From positions 22,937,501 to 23,001,500 of the forward strand of contig NC_083609.1 of NCBI RefSeq assembly GCF_029168945.1: a stretch of 64,000 bases of DNA, written 5' to 3'. Positions 1 to 12,563 of the stretch are shown in pieces; positions within the stretch are counted from its first letter, which is position 1, and each line of letters starts with the position of its first letter. A program made the translations under genes and the position numbers. A model generated the notes under the pieces. That model ran no database searches. It saw only the letters and a list, made by a program, of their open reading frames with translations, and was not told where the DNA came from. Origin of the DNA: Cannabis sativa (Eukaryota > Streptophyta > Magnoliopsida > Rosales > Cannabaceae).

Positions 1-243
1 CAGTCGCGTAGTGGTGACAACCAATAACTCATCATAAACACATAATTTCAGTGCTTCATTAAGCACTCTAATTACACAATACCATAATCACCTAATCTCA
101 GTGCTTCATAAAGCACCCTTATCACTCGTTGTCTACGAGCTATATATGTCACTGTCGTTGCCCAATAAAGTGAACGATAAGTAAGAAACCTATTTGCGGT
201 TTCAACGAGTAATTACTTATAACAGTAATGATTGTATCTTTTA

Positions 244-440
244 CTCGATCATAATCGAGTCACAAACAATAATAATCGTTATGTGTCATTACCTCGATCA
301 TAATCGAGTCACAAATGATAATAATTGTTTCATATCATTACCTCGATCAAAATCGAGTCACGAACGATAATAATCGTTTCTTAACATTCAAATCACAACA
401 AACACATATCGGGATCTCGATCATAATCAAGACTATAACA
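244..440. repeat. Tandem array of 49-bp hairpin units
   Basis: Three units start at 244, 293 and 342, a spacing of exactly 49 bp. A decayed fourth unit starts near 416. Each opens with a perfect or near-perfect inverted repeat (CTCGAT-cata-ATCGAG), followed by a second weak dyad around AATAATCGTT. The array lies in the 3' half of the minus-strand gypsy-type LTR. Confidence 0.75.
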
Positions 441-660
441 TTCATATCGTTAATCACAAAACGGTGCATAACACTTTTCTTTCCTTAGTCCAAAGATTAA
501 GCATGCATGCCGGCCTAAGTGGAAAACAAAGCTTGACGATCCCATGTCCTATGTCAGACAACAACATATAATAAATACCTTAAATCAATAATTCTGGGAA
601 TAACCCTAATTCCCATAACCGGTAAACCTTAACTTCTATTAGCTCCAAAATAGGCTTTAC

Positions 661-2552
661 TGTTGGAAGTTATTTTACCAGGAACTTAGATCTACTCACA
701 AGTATGTTGATTTAACAACCTAAATATGAACTTCTAAAACGATATGAAATTAAACACATAAGAGTATCAGAAATCTTACAGTGATTGCAGCGGAATATAT
801 ATATCTCCTCCCACTCAGATCTCTAACCCTTGATTCCTTTCTGTAGCAGAGTATAATCAAGATCTGAGCCCGAAAGTCCTTCTTTGTTATTTCTGAAATC
901 TACACAGCCTTCCTCACTATGATTGAGGTATTACTTGATGTGTGTGGGCACTACTCTAGCACTCATACATTTCGAAACAGTGAAGGAATAGAGAGAGAGA
1001 GAGTGGCGGCTCAGAGAGAATTTTCTGAGAGAAAATTCTTTCAGAATAATGCTGTGAAAAGCTTTTCTAGTTCTACAGATATGTGAAACTCTGAAGCCTT
1101 TGCCTTCTATTTATAGAAGACCACCAAGGGCTATGATTGACATTTTGAACTGAGAAAATCAAAGGGAAAAGGAAGGTAAAGGGGCCGGCCTAGGCAATGT
1201 GGAAAAAAGGTTTGCCTCTTTTCCAACTTTCTTTTTCCTACACTTGATAGTTTCCCTTTTTGTGAAAAATTGCCAATTCCATTGTTCAACCATATTAATG
1301 ATAAATCTAATTATTTAATAATTAAAAATAATTATCAAATAATATATTATCATTTATTTTATTAATAATGAAACTAATTAAAGTTTCCTAATTAATAAAT
1401 ATGCCCTTCAAAATCTCTATTTACTGTTTTGCCCTTAATAAGTGCTAAATTCTCAAACTGACAAGTCTATCTTGAGAATTTTTTAATTGATTAATTAAAA
1501 TCAATTAAATGAGTCCTACAAGTAATATCATCTCAACTAGTGAGGGGACCATGGGTCTATATATCCGAGCTTCCAATAAGCAGATCTAGAATTTACCACT
1601 TAAATTCACTGACTTATTAATTCTTCGTTGAATCCACACATAGAACTCAGAATTGCACTCTCAGTATATAGAATGCTCTATATGTTCCACCATATAGACA
1701 CATTATTAGTTATCCATTGTTATAATCCTAATGCGATCAATGATCCTCTATATGGATGATCTACATTGTAAAGGGACTTAAATTACCGTAACACCCTACA
1801 ATGTATTTTATCCTTAAAACACTTAACCCTGTATAAATGATATTTCAACTAAGTGAAATGAGTACTCAATCATTTATCTCGTTTGGCTAAGCTCGAAGGA
1901 AATCACCCTTTGCTTACTATTCGCCAGATAGAAGCTATAGATTCCATATTTATGTTAGCGCTCCCACTCAATCGCACTACCGTGTTCCCAAAATGTATGT
2001 ATTGCCCAGAATAAAGTTTTAGGCTTAACTAACAAATCAAAGAACACGAATAACACTCTTGAAATTAAGCCTAACCATATCAGGATTTAGATCATGTGAT
2101 CTAGGATCAACTTATGATATTGAATTGAATAGATGTTTACGGTAAGTTTCAAAATCTAATTCAAAGTTCAATATCGGTCCATTCCAATGCATACTCCATG
2201 CATCCAACCTGAGCTTTACTTTAACCTATGTTCTGGAAAGAACAAAACATTTCTCCAAATGTAAGTAAACTCTGTTGTAGATTGTCATATCAGTGAAACC
2301 CAGTGTTCTGATAAATCTAGGAATACTTTATTCACATAGTCATGTTTATTTTCCACTGTGTTGACAACACAATAAACATGTTCAAGTATGTGAAAGGGGT
2401 TTTGATGAATTTATAAATCAAATAGACAAGCAATTGATTAAGTGAACCAAAACATACACAAGTGAATGAAAAATTACTTCTGTTACTTTATTGATATAGA
2501 ATAATCTGGATTACATTGAAACAGAGTTTTATTTAGGGCATAAAACCCAACA
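661..2552 (-). mobile_element. Solo LTR of Ty1/copia family 1 (minus strand)
   Basis: The + strand begins TGTTGGAAGTTATTTTACC and ends GGGCATAAAACCCAACA, so the LTR is inverted relative to the copies at 9274 and 41902. The length is 1892 bp. The 5-bp target duplication TTTAC is present at 656-660 and 2553-2557. No internal region follows, so this is a solo LTR left by LTR-LTR recombination. The small ORF at 2483-2698 crosses its left (5') terminus and is not a gene. Confidence 0.92.
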
Positions 2553-3717
2553 TTTACACTTTCTAAACAATATATACCAGTCACAGAAATCACCCCAAGC
2601 CCTAAAACCAACCCTAAAGAAAATTGAAAAATTTCTCCCTGCAAGGAAACCGATAGACCAGTTCTGCTGCACCAGAACCAATCGGTCGACCAGTCCAAAG
2701 ATTAACCAGTTCTGGCAGGGTTGCAATTTTCAAATTTTCCTCCTCCAAAACCAATACAAACACCACCAAAGCAACCCAAATGCTCCAGAACAGTACAATA
2801 TCATCAATATAATGTATCCCAAGCGTCAATTACAACATCTCAACTCTTAATTCAAAAATTACATACTCAAGTGAAGAAAACTCATTTTATTTTATTTTAC
2901 TCAATCCAAACTAAATAACCAGTAGAAATCATTCAATTCAAACTTCAACACAGTTCAAAACAGGTCTAAAAACACAACCCCTAAATTGAATCCAAACATA
3001 CAACTCTAAATCCTCAAGGAAATATCAACCTTTCTTACTTAAAACCTAAGTAATTCAAGAATAAAGTTTCAAGATCTTACCTTAATGTCTAAACAAGTTT
3101 CTACCCCTTCCAATCTGATCCAAGAGCTGAAGAATAAGCAAAAGAATCCTTGGTTTGCAGCTCCTTAGGGTTTCAGATAAGAAGAAAAAGAGAGGTGAAG
3201 GTTATGTGACTTCTCTATTTTTGTTTTACACCTAATAGTCTAATAAATAAAAAAATATTATCATAAATCCATTTTAGCCTGATTAACACTAAAGACAAAA
3301 CTTTTATAACCCACTCAAATGACCATAATACCCCTCCCAATACCTTTAACTTAAAATAAAAGCCTAGGGGCATTTTAGTAATTCTAGCTAATCCGCCAAA
3401 TTGACAACCCAAAACTCTAAACTAGTCCGATATACTTCCAAAATAATCCATCCTTTGATGTCGTGACAATTCTGACCACTCCGTCCAGTTTCCACGGTCG
3501 TCGGGCCCGAAAATATTTTATTCCATAAATGGTATCCACGATACCCACATATTCCAATATAATCTCCTTAATTAATAAATTATGGTTTATTTAATCATTT
3601 AATAAATTCACACTAATTAATCTAAGTAAGATCATAATCTTACTTCATTACCAAAATAATTACATATTTAATAAAATATGTCCAACTAAGTACCATTTTA
3701 TTTTCTGAGATATTACA

Positions 3718-4623
3718 GTGCCTGCCTAAGAAATTAGGAGGAATTGGCTTCTAAGAGGGTAGAAAATGGACATAGCATTGATGGCCAAGTACATTTGGAC
3801 CATAACAAGCAAACAAGACAACTTATGGGTTAAATGGATCAATGCCATCTACCTAAAAGAGAAGAATTTCTGGACTGTGCCATTCAAGAATGATGATAGC
3901 TGGTAATTTAAGAAACTCTTGAAGCTGATAGATACCATTAATGAGAGAGCCTTGATGAATGCAGGAAGGATTGGGAAATTTAAAGTCATATCCTTCTATC
4001 TTAACTTGATAACTGCTGATAATGCTTATTATGCGTCCAATGTTTGGCATAAGCTGAATATTTCCAAACATAGATTCATATATTGGCAAGCTGTCAATAA
4101 CCAACTAATCACCAGAGATCATATGAGCAAAATAATGATCATACCTAAGGCTATTTACCCTGTTTGTGAAACTGAAAAATGAGAGTCTTATCCACTTGTT
4201 ACTAGAGTGTCCTCTTGCTAAAAGTGTGGCTGTTGAAATATGCAAATGGATAGGGGACAGCAGTTGGCTTACAAATCACAAGGAATGGCAGCAATGGTAC
4301 ACTAGACCTCTAGTTGACCTCCAAGACTGTGTTCTTAATACAACTATGGCAGCTGCTCTTTACTTTATTTGGCTGAACAGGAATAGATGCATTCTTGATC
4401 TTACTTGCTTCTCAGCTAGACATATTAGCAAGGAGATGAAAAAGACTGTCAAAGCAAGGGTCTTGGGATTGAATTGTAATAGATTAAGGAGGGGAGAACA
4501 ATACATTATCAATGTAATTGAACAATGGTACTTTTTCTTCTTTTGAGCTATTGGCAGTAAGCTTTAGCTTGTATTTTGTGTGTTGTTTTTTTGAATAAAA
4601 TTCCTTGTTAGTTAAAAAAAAAA
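3718..4623 (+). pseudogene. LINE (L1-type) 3' remnant: end of reverse transcriptase ORF and zf-RVT domain
   Basis: Frames at 3720-3900, 3919-4182 and 4166-4546 join across in-frame stops and one frameshift. Together they read as the end of a plant LINE ORF2. The LPKKLGGIGF-like block near 3722 follows the RT thumb. The WHKLNISKHRFIYWQAVNNQLITRD region is followed by CPVC-like and HLLLECPLAKSV motifs of the zinc-binding reverse transcriptase domain (zf-RVT). The copy ends in an A-rich tail at about 4613-4623. It is 5'-truncated, as is usual for LINEs, and is inactive. Confidence 0.8.
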
Positions 4624-5531
4624 ACTTTTTTAATTGTGTCAAAATTAAATTTTAGATGATTTGAATAATTAATATTGTGAAAAATAAACAACACTGTTAG
4701 TCTTCCAAAAAAAAATAATTACCAAAAACATGTCCAGGAGACTATTGTTTATCATTTAAATTATTAAGGTATCTTTTTTATAATTTTTAAAATAAAGGAT
4801 TTAAAATGAAATTAAACAATAACAAAAGGACTTTTTTTTTTTTTTTTGTATTATCCCTTTTATTTTTTATTTTTGTTGGACATAATTTATTTATTTATTT
4901 TAATTAAGTTGAATTAAACATTTATACTTTAAATTTTTAATAAAATGATAAATTAACAAATTATTCTTAGCTAAAATATTACATGCTTTCAACTATATAT
5001 AAATTGTAAGTTAATATTATGTCTAATACAATTGTGTTTAGTTATATTCTTAGTTAAAATTTTGGTTATGTATATTATTAGTTTATAATTAATATTTTTT
5101 TATGTTATTTAATAAGCAATTTAATTTTTATTAAAAAAAATATTTAATTTAAGTGATATTTATATATGTTTAAATTTTTTTATTAATTATAATTTTAACT
5201 TACCTGTAATACTTATAATTTAATGATACTTTTCATTTTCTAAAAATATCATATATTTTTTTTTATTTTTTATTTTTAAACAATAATAGAAAAAATATTT
5301 TTCTTTTTTAGTAAAAAAAATAATAATAGAAAAATATTTTAGATATACGCAATGAGATTAAATTTGAATATAAATGTTAAAAAGATATATTTTATGTTAT
5401 ATAGCCACATTTAATATAAGATAAAAGATAAGACAAATAATATCAATACTTTTTTTTTGTTTTTTTTAAGATAATAATATTAAGATATTTTTTGAGAAAA
5501 AATAATCACAGAATTATATTTTTTAGATATG
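4624..5531. other. AT-rich intergenic DNA, no gene seen
   Basis: Very AT-rich sequence with homopolymer runs (T run near 4831-4847) and TTTATTTA-type simple stretches. No ORF of interest, no recognisable transposon ends and no RNA gene were seen. Confidence 0.6.
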
Positions 5532-7440
5532 AATTGTTATCCTAATTTTTGACCTCATGACGTGACATGCTTAAGTGGACAGAACCTGTGCTACGTGGCA
5601 AAACAGCTCACTAAAAGGAAGACCAAGTCAGCATCCGAGCCAACGAAGACCCCGACACTCAAACAGGGATCAAGTGATAGTCGAGCTCACTTTCGGGAGC
5701 TGGCCAGGCATCTTTGGCCGACCCTATGGCCGGTCAGGCCAGGAAACAACATCATGGCCAGCCAACCTGGCCAGCACAAGGCCATGGCCGACCAAGAATT
5801 CAACTGTAGGTCCCACAAGACTCTCCTACATGTGCATATCAAGAATGGGCTGAGAATTGGGCCCCAAAAGCCCAACAGACAGGTTGAGAAGCATCTAGAA
5901 TCTTAGAGAATTTTGATCTTATGTAAATATCTAGCTAACTATCCTATTTTCAAGGGATTTAAGTTGTAAACCTAGGGTTTAGGCCTCTTAACCTCTAGAT
6001 GAAAACCTAAGTTCTCTAGGTTGCCTCTAAATCACTTAGCCTCCAAACAGATCTAAGTCTCTCTCTTCTCTCTCTTTCTCTCTATTGTACACGCCCATTA
6101 GGGCTCTCTCTCTCTCACACGCCAACTATTGGGATTTTATGCCCTAAATAAAACCCATTTCAATCTAATCTGATTTGTTATCAATGAAAGATTAGAAGTC
6201 ATTTATGTTTACATGTAGTTTTCATGTTTATGGTTTAATATATACAAAATCTGGTAAGTCCAGAATATATAGTCATTCACAATTACAGTGATGTCAGCAC
6301 AGTGGAATGTGATTGTGATTATATGCTTCAAATGACAAAGTCCATGATTCACCAGTGCACTGGATTTATACTGATGTGATAATCAGCGATGAAGTGTACT
6401 TACACTTTGTATAAGTTTTATGTTCTTTCCAGAACATTGACAAAGTATGCTAGTTTCGGATGTATGGAGTATACATTGGACTGGGACCGATATTGATCTT
6501 GGTAAAGATATTATAATCTTATCGTTGTATCTTTCTAAGTCAATATCACTGGTTGATCTTAGATCAAAAGATCTTAATCCTAACATGCTTAGGTTGAATT
6601 TCAGGAGTGTTATTCGTGTTCTTTGATTTGTTAGATAAGCCTACTTTCTGGTCAGGGTGATACGTACATTTTGGGAACATGATAGTATAATTGAGTGGGA
6701 GCACTAAACATAGATATGGAATCTATAGCTTCTATCAAGACATAGAAGTGAAGCGATGATTTCCTTCGAGCTTGGCTTAATAGAGATAAATGGAAGAGCT
6801 CTTGTTTCATTGATTATATATTAGTTCACTGAAATATCATTTATAGGAAGCTAAGTGTTTTAAGGATAAAATACATTGAGGAGTGAAACGGTAAATTTAT
6901 CCCTACTCGGTGTAAATCATCTATAGAGGATCTTTGATTATTGAGACTAGAACGATGGTTAACTAAATGTTTATAGCGTATTTGTAATGCCCTAAATAAT
7001 TAGGCACGCTACCCAAGTTATTTACAAAACCCTAATCCCCTAAACAGGATTACGAATCAAAATAGCGCAGAAATTAAACTTTTGCAATAAACGAAATGAA
7101 ATTAAAACTTGTAATAATATAAACTTTACAACAGTTGGGATCCTAAAATATTTTCAAACTTTATTACAAGTCTCTTTCAGTTAGCCGGCCTAAGCGGCAA
7201 AATAGAGTTTTAAAAATTCAACACTGGTAGACCATTAACCTGCTTGGTCTGATTTGGCCCGGACATGTACATTCTTCGCCCAACTCTTGAACTCATGGCT
7301 GATCAGCTAGTGCCTTACCCTTTCCTGCACAGTAGAGCACCCGTGAGCCAAGCCCAGCAAGACAGTATAAATCATAACAAATATAATATGCTCATCATGC
7401 TATTTAAACAGTAATGCCATTCATATATGTCTGTGTGTCA

Positions 7441-7580
7441 CAGACCTACATGTTACACTCACATGCCTATTTATGTCTACGTGGCGTAGACCTATGTATT
7501 GCGCTCACACATCTATTTATATCTACGTGGCGTAGACCTACGTGTTGCTCTCACGCGTCTGAATACAATAAGGCCTTAGA
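7441..7580. repeat. Tandem array of 46-bp units carrying a TCTACG/CGTAGA hairpin
   Basis: AGACCTA blocks recur at 7442, 7488 and 7534, exactly 46 bp apart. Each junction carries the inverted repeat TCTACG-tgg-CGTAGA. The units differ at a few bases. The array lies in the 3' portion of the minus-strand gypsy solo LTR. Confidence 0.75.
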
Positions 7581-7690
7581 ATGGTTCATCTCGGTTATGG
7601 CTACCGAGTCCAACCTGATTATGCCATGAGCGCATAATCTCTAAATCTCATTACATTTAACATGGCATGGCATTTATACACATATTTCAC

Positions 7691-7785
7691 TAGGGTAATA
7701 ACCCTAGGCCATCAACCGCTCATATTAGGGTAATAACCTTAGGCTATTAGACCGTTCTTATTAGGGTAATAACCCTAATACCGGT
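7691..7785. repeat. Three near-palindromes TAGGGTAATAACCCTA spaced about 35 bp
   Basis: TAGGGTAATAACC occurs at 7691, 7726 and 7762. Each is a near-perfect 16-base palindrome whose half is AGGGT/ACCCT. The spacers between them are also related. The group lies about 110 bp to the right of the 46-bp array, in the same LTR. Confidence 0.7.
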
Positions 7786-9273
7786 TACTAAACAATCATA
7801 CATATCATTTTCAATATAAGCGCCACTGCGCATACTCTACATGCTAATCACTGTCTTACCTGTTGACCTGCAATATCAGAGATTCCAAATCCCCGGGTAC
7901 TTTTGATCAGGTGTCGGTAATCCTAGTCACACAAATTCGAGATTTTCATAAATAGGGTTAACCCCTGATTTCACTTTCATAAAATATTCACATGGCATTT
8001 AAAATTCAGATATTCAGATAGAGCTCGAAAAGAGCTTTCCAACAGTATATAGAACTCCCAAATCGGAGTCCGAATCACAAAGTTATGGCTATTTGAAGTT
8101 TACAAAAAGGATCTAATAAGAAAGAAATGGGCGCGCCGCGGCATGCTAAATACCATGCCGTGGCACCTGGGTTCAAAACCCAGAAAAATAGCAGCAAGAA
8201 CACGAAAATCAGCTCCAAAACATAATCAAATCACCCCAATTCACAACCAAACTCTCAAATCATCAAATAGGGTTGCTAACAAATAATAGAGGGTCAAAAT
8301 AACCTATTTTATGCATCAATTTCAATATTAAACCCCAATTTCAGATTACATAAATATCACAAAATCATGTTTTAACTAAGCAAACTCCAAGCTCATGAAC
8401 TTGAGCTTCAACTCACTCAATTCAATCAATTCCAGCAGCAAGAATCTTAAAAACACATGGATTCAAGCTAGAAAATACCCTATAATCAAAATCCAAGCTC
8501 AACAACAAAGAATCACAACTAAATCATGGAATTTATACCTTAATCTCTCAAGAACAACACAATTCATCCATACATGCATAAACACGAATATTTCAACTAA
8601 TTCATACTTTTCCACAACACTCTCAGCAAGGAATTCAAAGTTAAAAACTGTAAAAACTACCTCAAATCATTGCACACTTAAGCCTCAAGCTTCCAACACA
8701 ATTTTCTCAACAATTCAAGCTTCAATTCCAACTAGTTTCTCCCAAATCAAGTTGAAAAATCAAAAGAGTGTATTGAGAGAGAGAGAGAGGGTTGGGTGAG
8801 AGAGGGAAGCTGCCAGAATTTTCATTTTCCTTTTATCTCAAAAATCAATTTTATTAAACTTAGTAAATAAAGGTCAAAAGACCAAAATGCCCTTAAAGCC
8901 AATGCACACTTATTCACCCACACAAGGGTATTTATGTCATTCCACACTCATTTATTTCCAAATAAATTTCAGATTTCATATTATCAAATAAAATGCCAAA
9001 TAATTCAATTCAAATTGCATTTCGGGCCTTAACCCCGTTCAGCCCGAAATACCCGGTTGTGACTATACCGCACCAACCTGTCAGAACACACCTGAAAAGA
9101 TAACACAGGCATACTATATAATAGTATAGTTCTATTAAGCACGTAATTAAATTAATTTCATCATTTTACCCTTCTCGGGTTATAATTACTAAAATGCCCC
9201 TGGCTCACTAACGGGGTCTTAACATATAATTAATCATATTAATTCACAGATATTGAACTATATAGTAATATAA

Positions 9274-11167
9274 TGTTGGGTTTTATGCCCTAAATAAAAC
9301 TCATTTCAATATAATCAGATTTACTTATTAATATAGATCAGAAGTAACATTTAATGTTGCATGGTTCACATGATTTATTTCATGATTATATGTACATAAT
9401 GTATAAATTCATCTGAAACCCTTTTCACATACTTGATCCTGTTTATTGTGCCGTCAACACATTGGAAAGTAAACATGACTATGTGAATAAAGTTTCCTAG
9501 ATTTATCAGACATAGGGTTTTACTGATATGATAATCTACAACAAGAGTTTACTTGTATTTGGAGAAATACTATGTTCTTTCCAGAACATTGGTTAAAGTA
9601 AAGCTCAGGTTGGATGCATGGAGTATGCATCGGAAGGGACCGATATTGAACTTTGACTTAGATTTAATTAAACTTACCGTAGAATCTATTCAAGTCAATA
9701 TCGTCTAGTTGATCCTAGATCAAATGTTCTTAATCCTGTTATGATTAGGCTCAATCTTGAAAGGCTATTCGTGTTCTTTTATTTGTTAGTTAAGCCTACT
9801 TTTAGGTCAGGGTGATACGTACATTTTGGGAAAACGGTAGTGCAATTGAGTGGGAGCGCTAGCATAAACATGGAATCTATAGCTTCTATCTGGCGAATAG
9901 TAAGCAAAGGATGATCTCCTTCGAGCTTGACCAAACGAACATAAATGGTGGAGTACTCATTTCACATAAGTTGAAATATCATTTATACGGGGTCAAGTGT
10001 TTTAAGGAATAAATACATTGTAGGGTGTAACGGTAATTTAATCCCTTTACAGTGTAGATCATTCATATAGAGGATCATTGATCACATTAGGATTATAACA
10101 ATGGATAACTAATGATGTGTCTATATGGTGGAACATATAGAGCATTCAATATACTGAGAGTGCAATTCTAAGTTCTATGCGTGGATTCAACGAAGAATTA
10201 ATAAGTTAGTGAATTTTAGTGCTAAATTCTTGATCTACTTATTGGAAGCTCGGTTATATAGACCCATGGTCCCCCCACTAGTTGAGATAATATTGCTTGT
10301 AAGACTCATGTAATTGGTTTTGATTAATCAATTATAATTCTCAAATTAGACTATGTCTATTTGTGAATTTTTCACTAAGTAAGGGCGAAATTGTAAAGAA
10401 AGAGTTTATAGGGGCATATGTGTTAATTATGATACTTTGTATGGTTCAATTAATAAATATAATAAATGACAATATTATTTAATAATTATTTATAGTTATT
10501 AAATAGTTATAATTGGCATTTAAATGTTTGAATTAGGAAATTGGCGTTTTTGAGAAAATCAGATACAAAAGGTGTTAAAATTGCAAAATTGCAAAGCCCA
10601 AGGCCCAATCCACTAATGCTTGGCCGACCACCTATTGTAGCTTTTTTAAGTTGATTTTTTCATTATTTTAATGCCATATAATTCAAATCTAACCCTAGTG
10701 GAATGCTATAAATAGATAGTGAAGGCTTCAGAAAAATAAGACTTTTCTTCAGACTTTCTGATTCAGAAAAAACTGAGCCTTCTCTCTCCCTATCTTTAGC
10801 TACCACTTCTTCTTTCTTCTTCCTTGATAATTTCGAAATCCTTAGTGATTAGAGTAGTGCCCACACACATCAAGTGATACCTCAATCATAGTGAGGAAGA
10901 TCGTGAAGAAAGATCATCAGCAAAGGAGTTTCAGCATCAAAGATTCAGAGAAAGAGATCCAGGTTCAGATATTGATAATGCTCGCTACGAAAAGGAATCA
11001 AGGGCTAGATATCTGAACGGAAGGAGTCATTATATTCCGCTGCACCCAATGTAAGGTTTCTTTAACTTTATATGTGTTTATTTCATCGTTTTAGAAAGTT
11101 CATATTTAGGATGTTAATAAACATACTTGTGAGTAGATCTAAGATCCTGGTAAAATAAATTCCAACA
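9274..11167 (+). mobile_element. Solo LTR of Ty1/copia family 1
   Basis: It begins TGTTGGGTTTTATGCCC and ends ATTCCAACA, 1894 bp long. The exact target duplication TATAA lies at 9269-9273 and 11168-11172. A TATA box (GCTATAAATAG near 10706) and a CT-rich leader are visible. The sequence is close to the LTRs of the complete element at 31511-43790. It sits inside the gypsy solo LTR and is the innermost and youngest layer of this nest. Confidence 0.93.
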
Positions 11168-12563
11168 TATAATTCCTCAACTATTTATAATTATCTAATT
11201 AGGGTTTTGCTAATCTATTTCTTAATTCTAGGGTATTACGGTATCTAGATCGTGGAACATATAGAACGTTCTATATAACTAAGAGTGCGATTTCAAGTTC
11301 TATGGTGGATGCAATAAGGAATTAATAAGTTAGGGAATTTACTTGATAAATTCTAGTTCTGCTTATTGGAAGCTCGGTTGTATAGGTCTATGGTGCCAAT
11401 ACTAGTTGAGACCATACTGCTTGTAAGACTCAGATAATTGATTTTAATTAATCAATTATAATTCTAAAATTAGACTATGTCTAGTTTATGAATTTTTCAC
11501 TAAGCAATGGCTTAATTGTGAAGAAAAGAGCTTCTAGGTCTTATTTATTAATTGAGAGACTTTATTATGTCTAATTAATAAATATGTTAAATGGCAATTT
11601 TATTTGATAATTAATTTTAATTATTAAATAAATAGTTTTGACATTTAAATGAGTAGAATTGAAAAATGGCATTTTTGAGAAAATAAGGAAAATTTGTCAA
11701 AATTGAAAAAATTCCAAAGTAGGGCCCATTACTATGGCCGGCCAATCCTATGGGAATTTCCACTTAATTTTTCTATTATTTTAATGCCTAATAAATCCTA
11801 ACCTAAACCTAGGTGGTTGCCTATAAATAGATAGTGATGGCTCACACTTAAATGATGATGAAATTTCTTGCCTTCCGGAAAAAATTGAGCCATCTATTCT
11901 ATACCTATATTCGAACCAACCCCTCTCTTTTCTTCTTCATATTTTCATACCTTGAGTGATAGAGTGAGTGCCCACACACATCAAGTGGTATCTCAATCAT
12001 AGTATGTAAGGCTGTGAAGAATCCAAAATCAAGAGAAGGACATTCGGGCTCAGATCTTGGTGATACTCTGCTACAGACAGGATACAAGGGTTAGAAATCT
12101 GAATGGAAAGAGCCATTAATATTCTATTGCACCCACTGTAAGGTTTTCTAAACTTTATATGTATTTATTTACATTATTTTAGAAATTCATATTTAGAATG
12201 TTAAATAACATACATGGTAGTAAATCTAGATCCTGGTAAAACATATTCCAACACCAACACCCAAGGCTGGCCAGCACCCTAGGCTGGCCAACACCCTAGG
12301 CTGTCCAACACTTGAGATCTGCTTACTGATGCATACTTTGTAATCCTATGGGTGCTATAGCAGATCCCACCAATAGTAATCTGGATAGTATTTCCCCTGG
12401 TATAAATACAACCAAAAGGGAGTAGGTTATTACCTAGTATCACAAGGGGGCCGAATCTCTATGAAAAATATGGGTTTATTGCTTTTTTCATTCTATTTGT
12501 GTGACACGTGGCTAGCATCAAATCTATACGATCAAGCTGTCAGTTGATCATTTTTTGAGGTCA

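Larger units (their letters stand above)
1..3717 (-). mobile_element. Ty3/gypsy-type LTR, partial, interrupted by a copia solo LTR
   Basis: On the - strand the element begins at 3717 with TGTAATATCTCAG, the TGTAAY start common in plant chromovirus LTRs. It runs left past the window edge. Bases 661-2552 are a later insertion, so at least about 1.8 kb of LTR is present. A pyrimidine-rich leader-like stretch near 3110-3200 reads in the - direction, and the part at 1-660 holds hairpin tandem repeats. No coding frame of note was seen; the small ORFs at 2483-2918 and 3215-3412 look accidental. Assignment to gypsy is inferred from terminus style and from similarity in layout to 6983-11240. Confidence 0.5.
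6983..11240 (-). mobile_element. Gypsy-type solo LTR nested in a copia LTR, itself interrupted
   Basis: The element starts TGTAATGCCCTAA at 6983 and ends GGGTATTACG at 11240, so its ends form the TGTAATRCCC/GGGTATTAC pair typical of Tekay-like chromovirus LTRs. Flanks GTATT (6978-6982) and GTATC (11241-11245) are a 4/5 target duplication inside the copia LTR. Net length without the 9274-11167 insertion is about 2.36 kb. On the - strand a CT-rich leader near 8770-8820 resembles a transcription start region. It contains two hairpin tandem arrays. No coding potential was seen; the ORF at 8395-8799 has no recognisable motif. Confidence 0.6.
6127..12253 (+). mobile_element. Solo LTR of Ty1/copia family 1, interrupted by a gypsy solo LTR
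   Basis: The left arm 6127-6982 starts TATTGGGATTTTATGCCC, a decayed TGTTGGG start. The right arm 11241-12253 ends TTCCAACA. The target duplication CCAAC is exact at 6122-6126 and 12254-12258. Removing the insertion leaves about 1.87 kb, the usual size for this family. The arms diverge more from the 41902 copy than the 9274 copy does, which fits an older insertion. Confidence 0.88.
5532..12563 (+). mobile_element. LTR-like repeat family A, copy 1, interrupted by nested LTRs
   Basis: The two outer arms (5532-6126 and 12254-12563) match the arms of the repeat at 51468-54172. Shared blocks are CTCATGACGTG-CATGCTTA-GTGGACAGAAC at the left, and TATAAATACAAC...AGGGAGTAGGT...ACAAGGGGGCCGAA then GGTCAA at the right. 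TATA-like and CT-rich leader blocks (6058-6126) suggest a + strand LTR. The bases ATATG flank the proposed limits (5527-5531 and 12564-12568), which may be a target duplication. The other copy has no matching flanks, so the exact ends are tentative. The retroelement class is not clear; gypsy is a guess. Confidence 0.5.

Noticed and set aside
244..440. CRISPR-like appearance of regularly spaced repeats
   Set aside because: Whole 49-bp units are repeated without unique spacers, and the context is a plant LTR; this is a tandem repeat.
5532..5536. Firm target duplication for family A copy 1 (ATATG)
   Set aside because: Matching 5-mers flank the proposed ends, but the second copy has no match and the ends are not TG/CA, so it is reported only as tentative.
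8395..8799. 134-aa ORF rich in Asn, Ser and Thr
   Set aside because: Located inside a gypsy LTR, low complexity and AT-driven; no domain and the LTR reads on the other strand.
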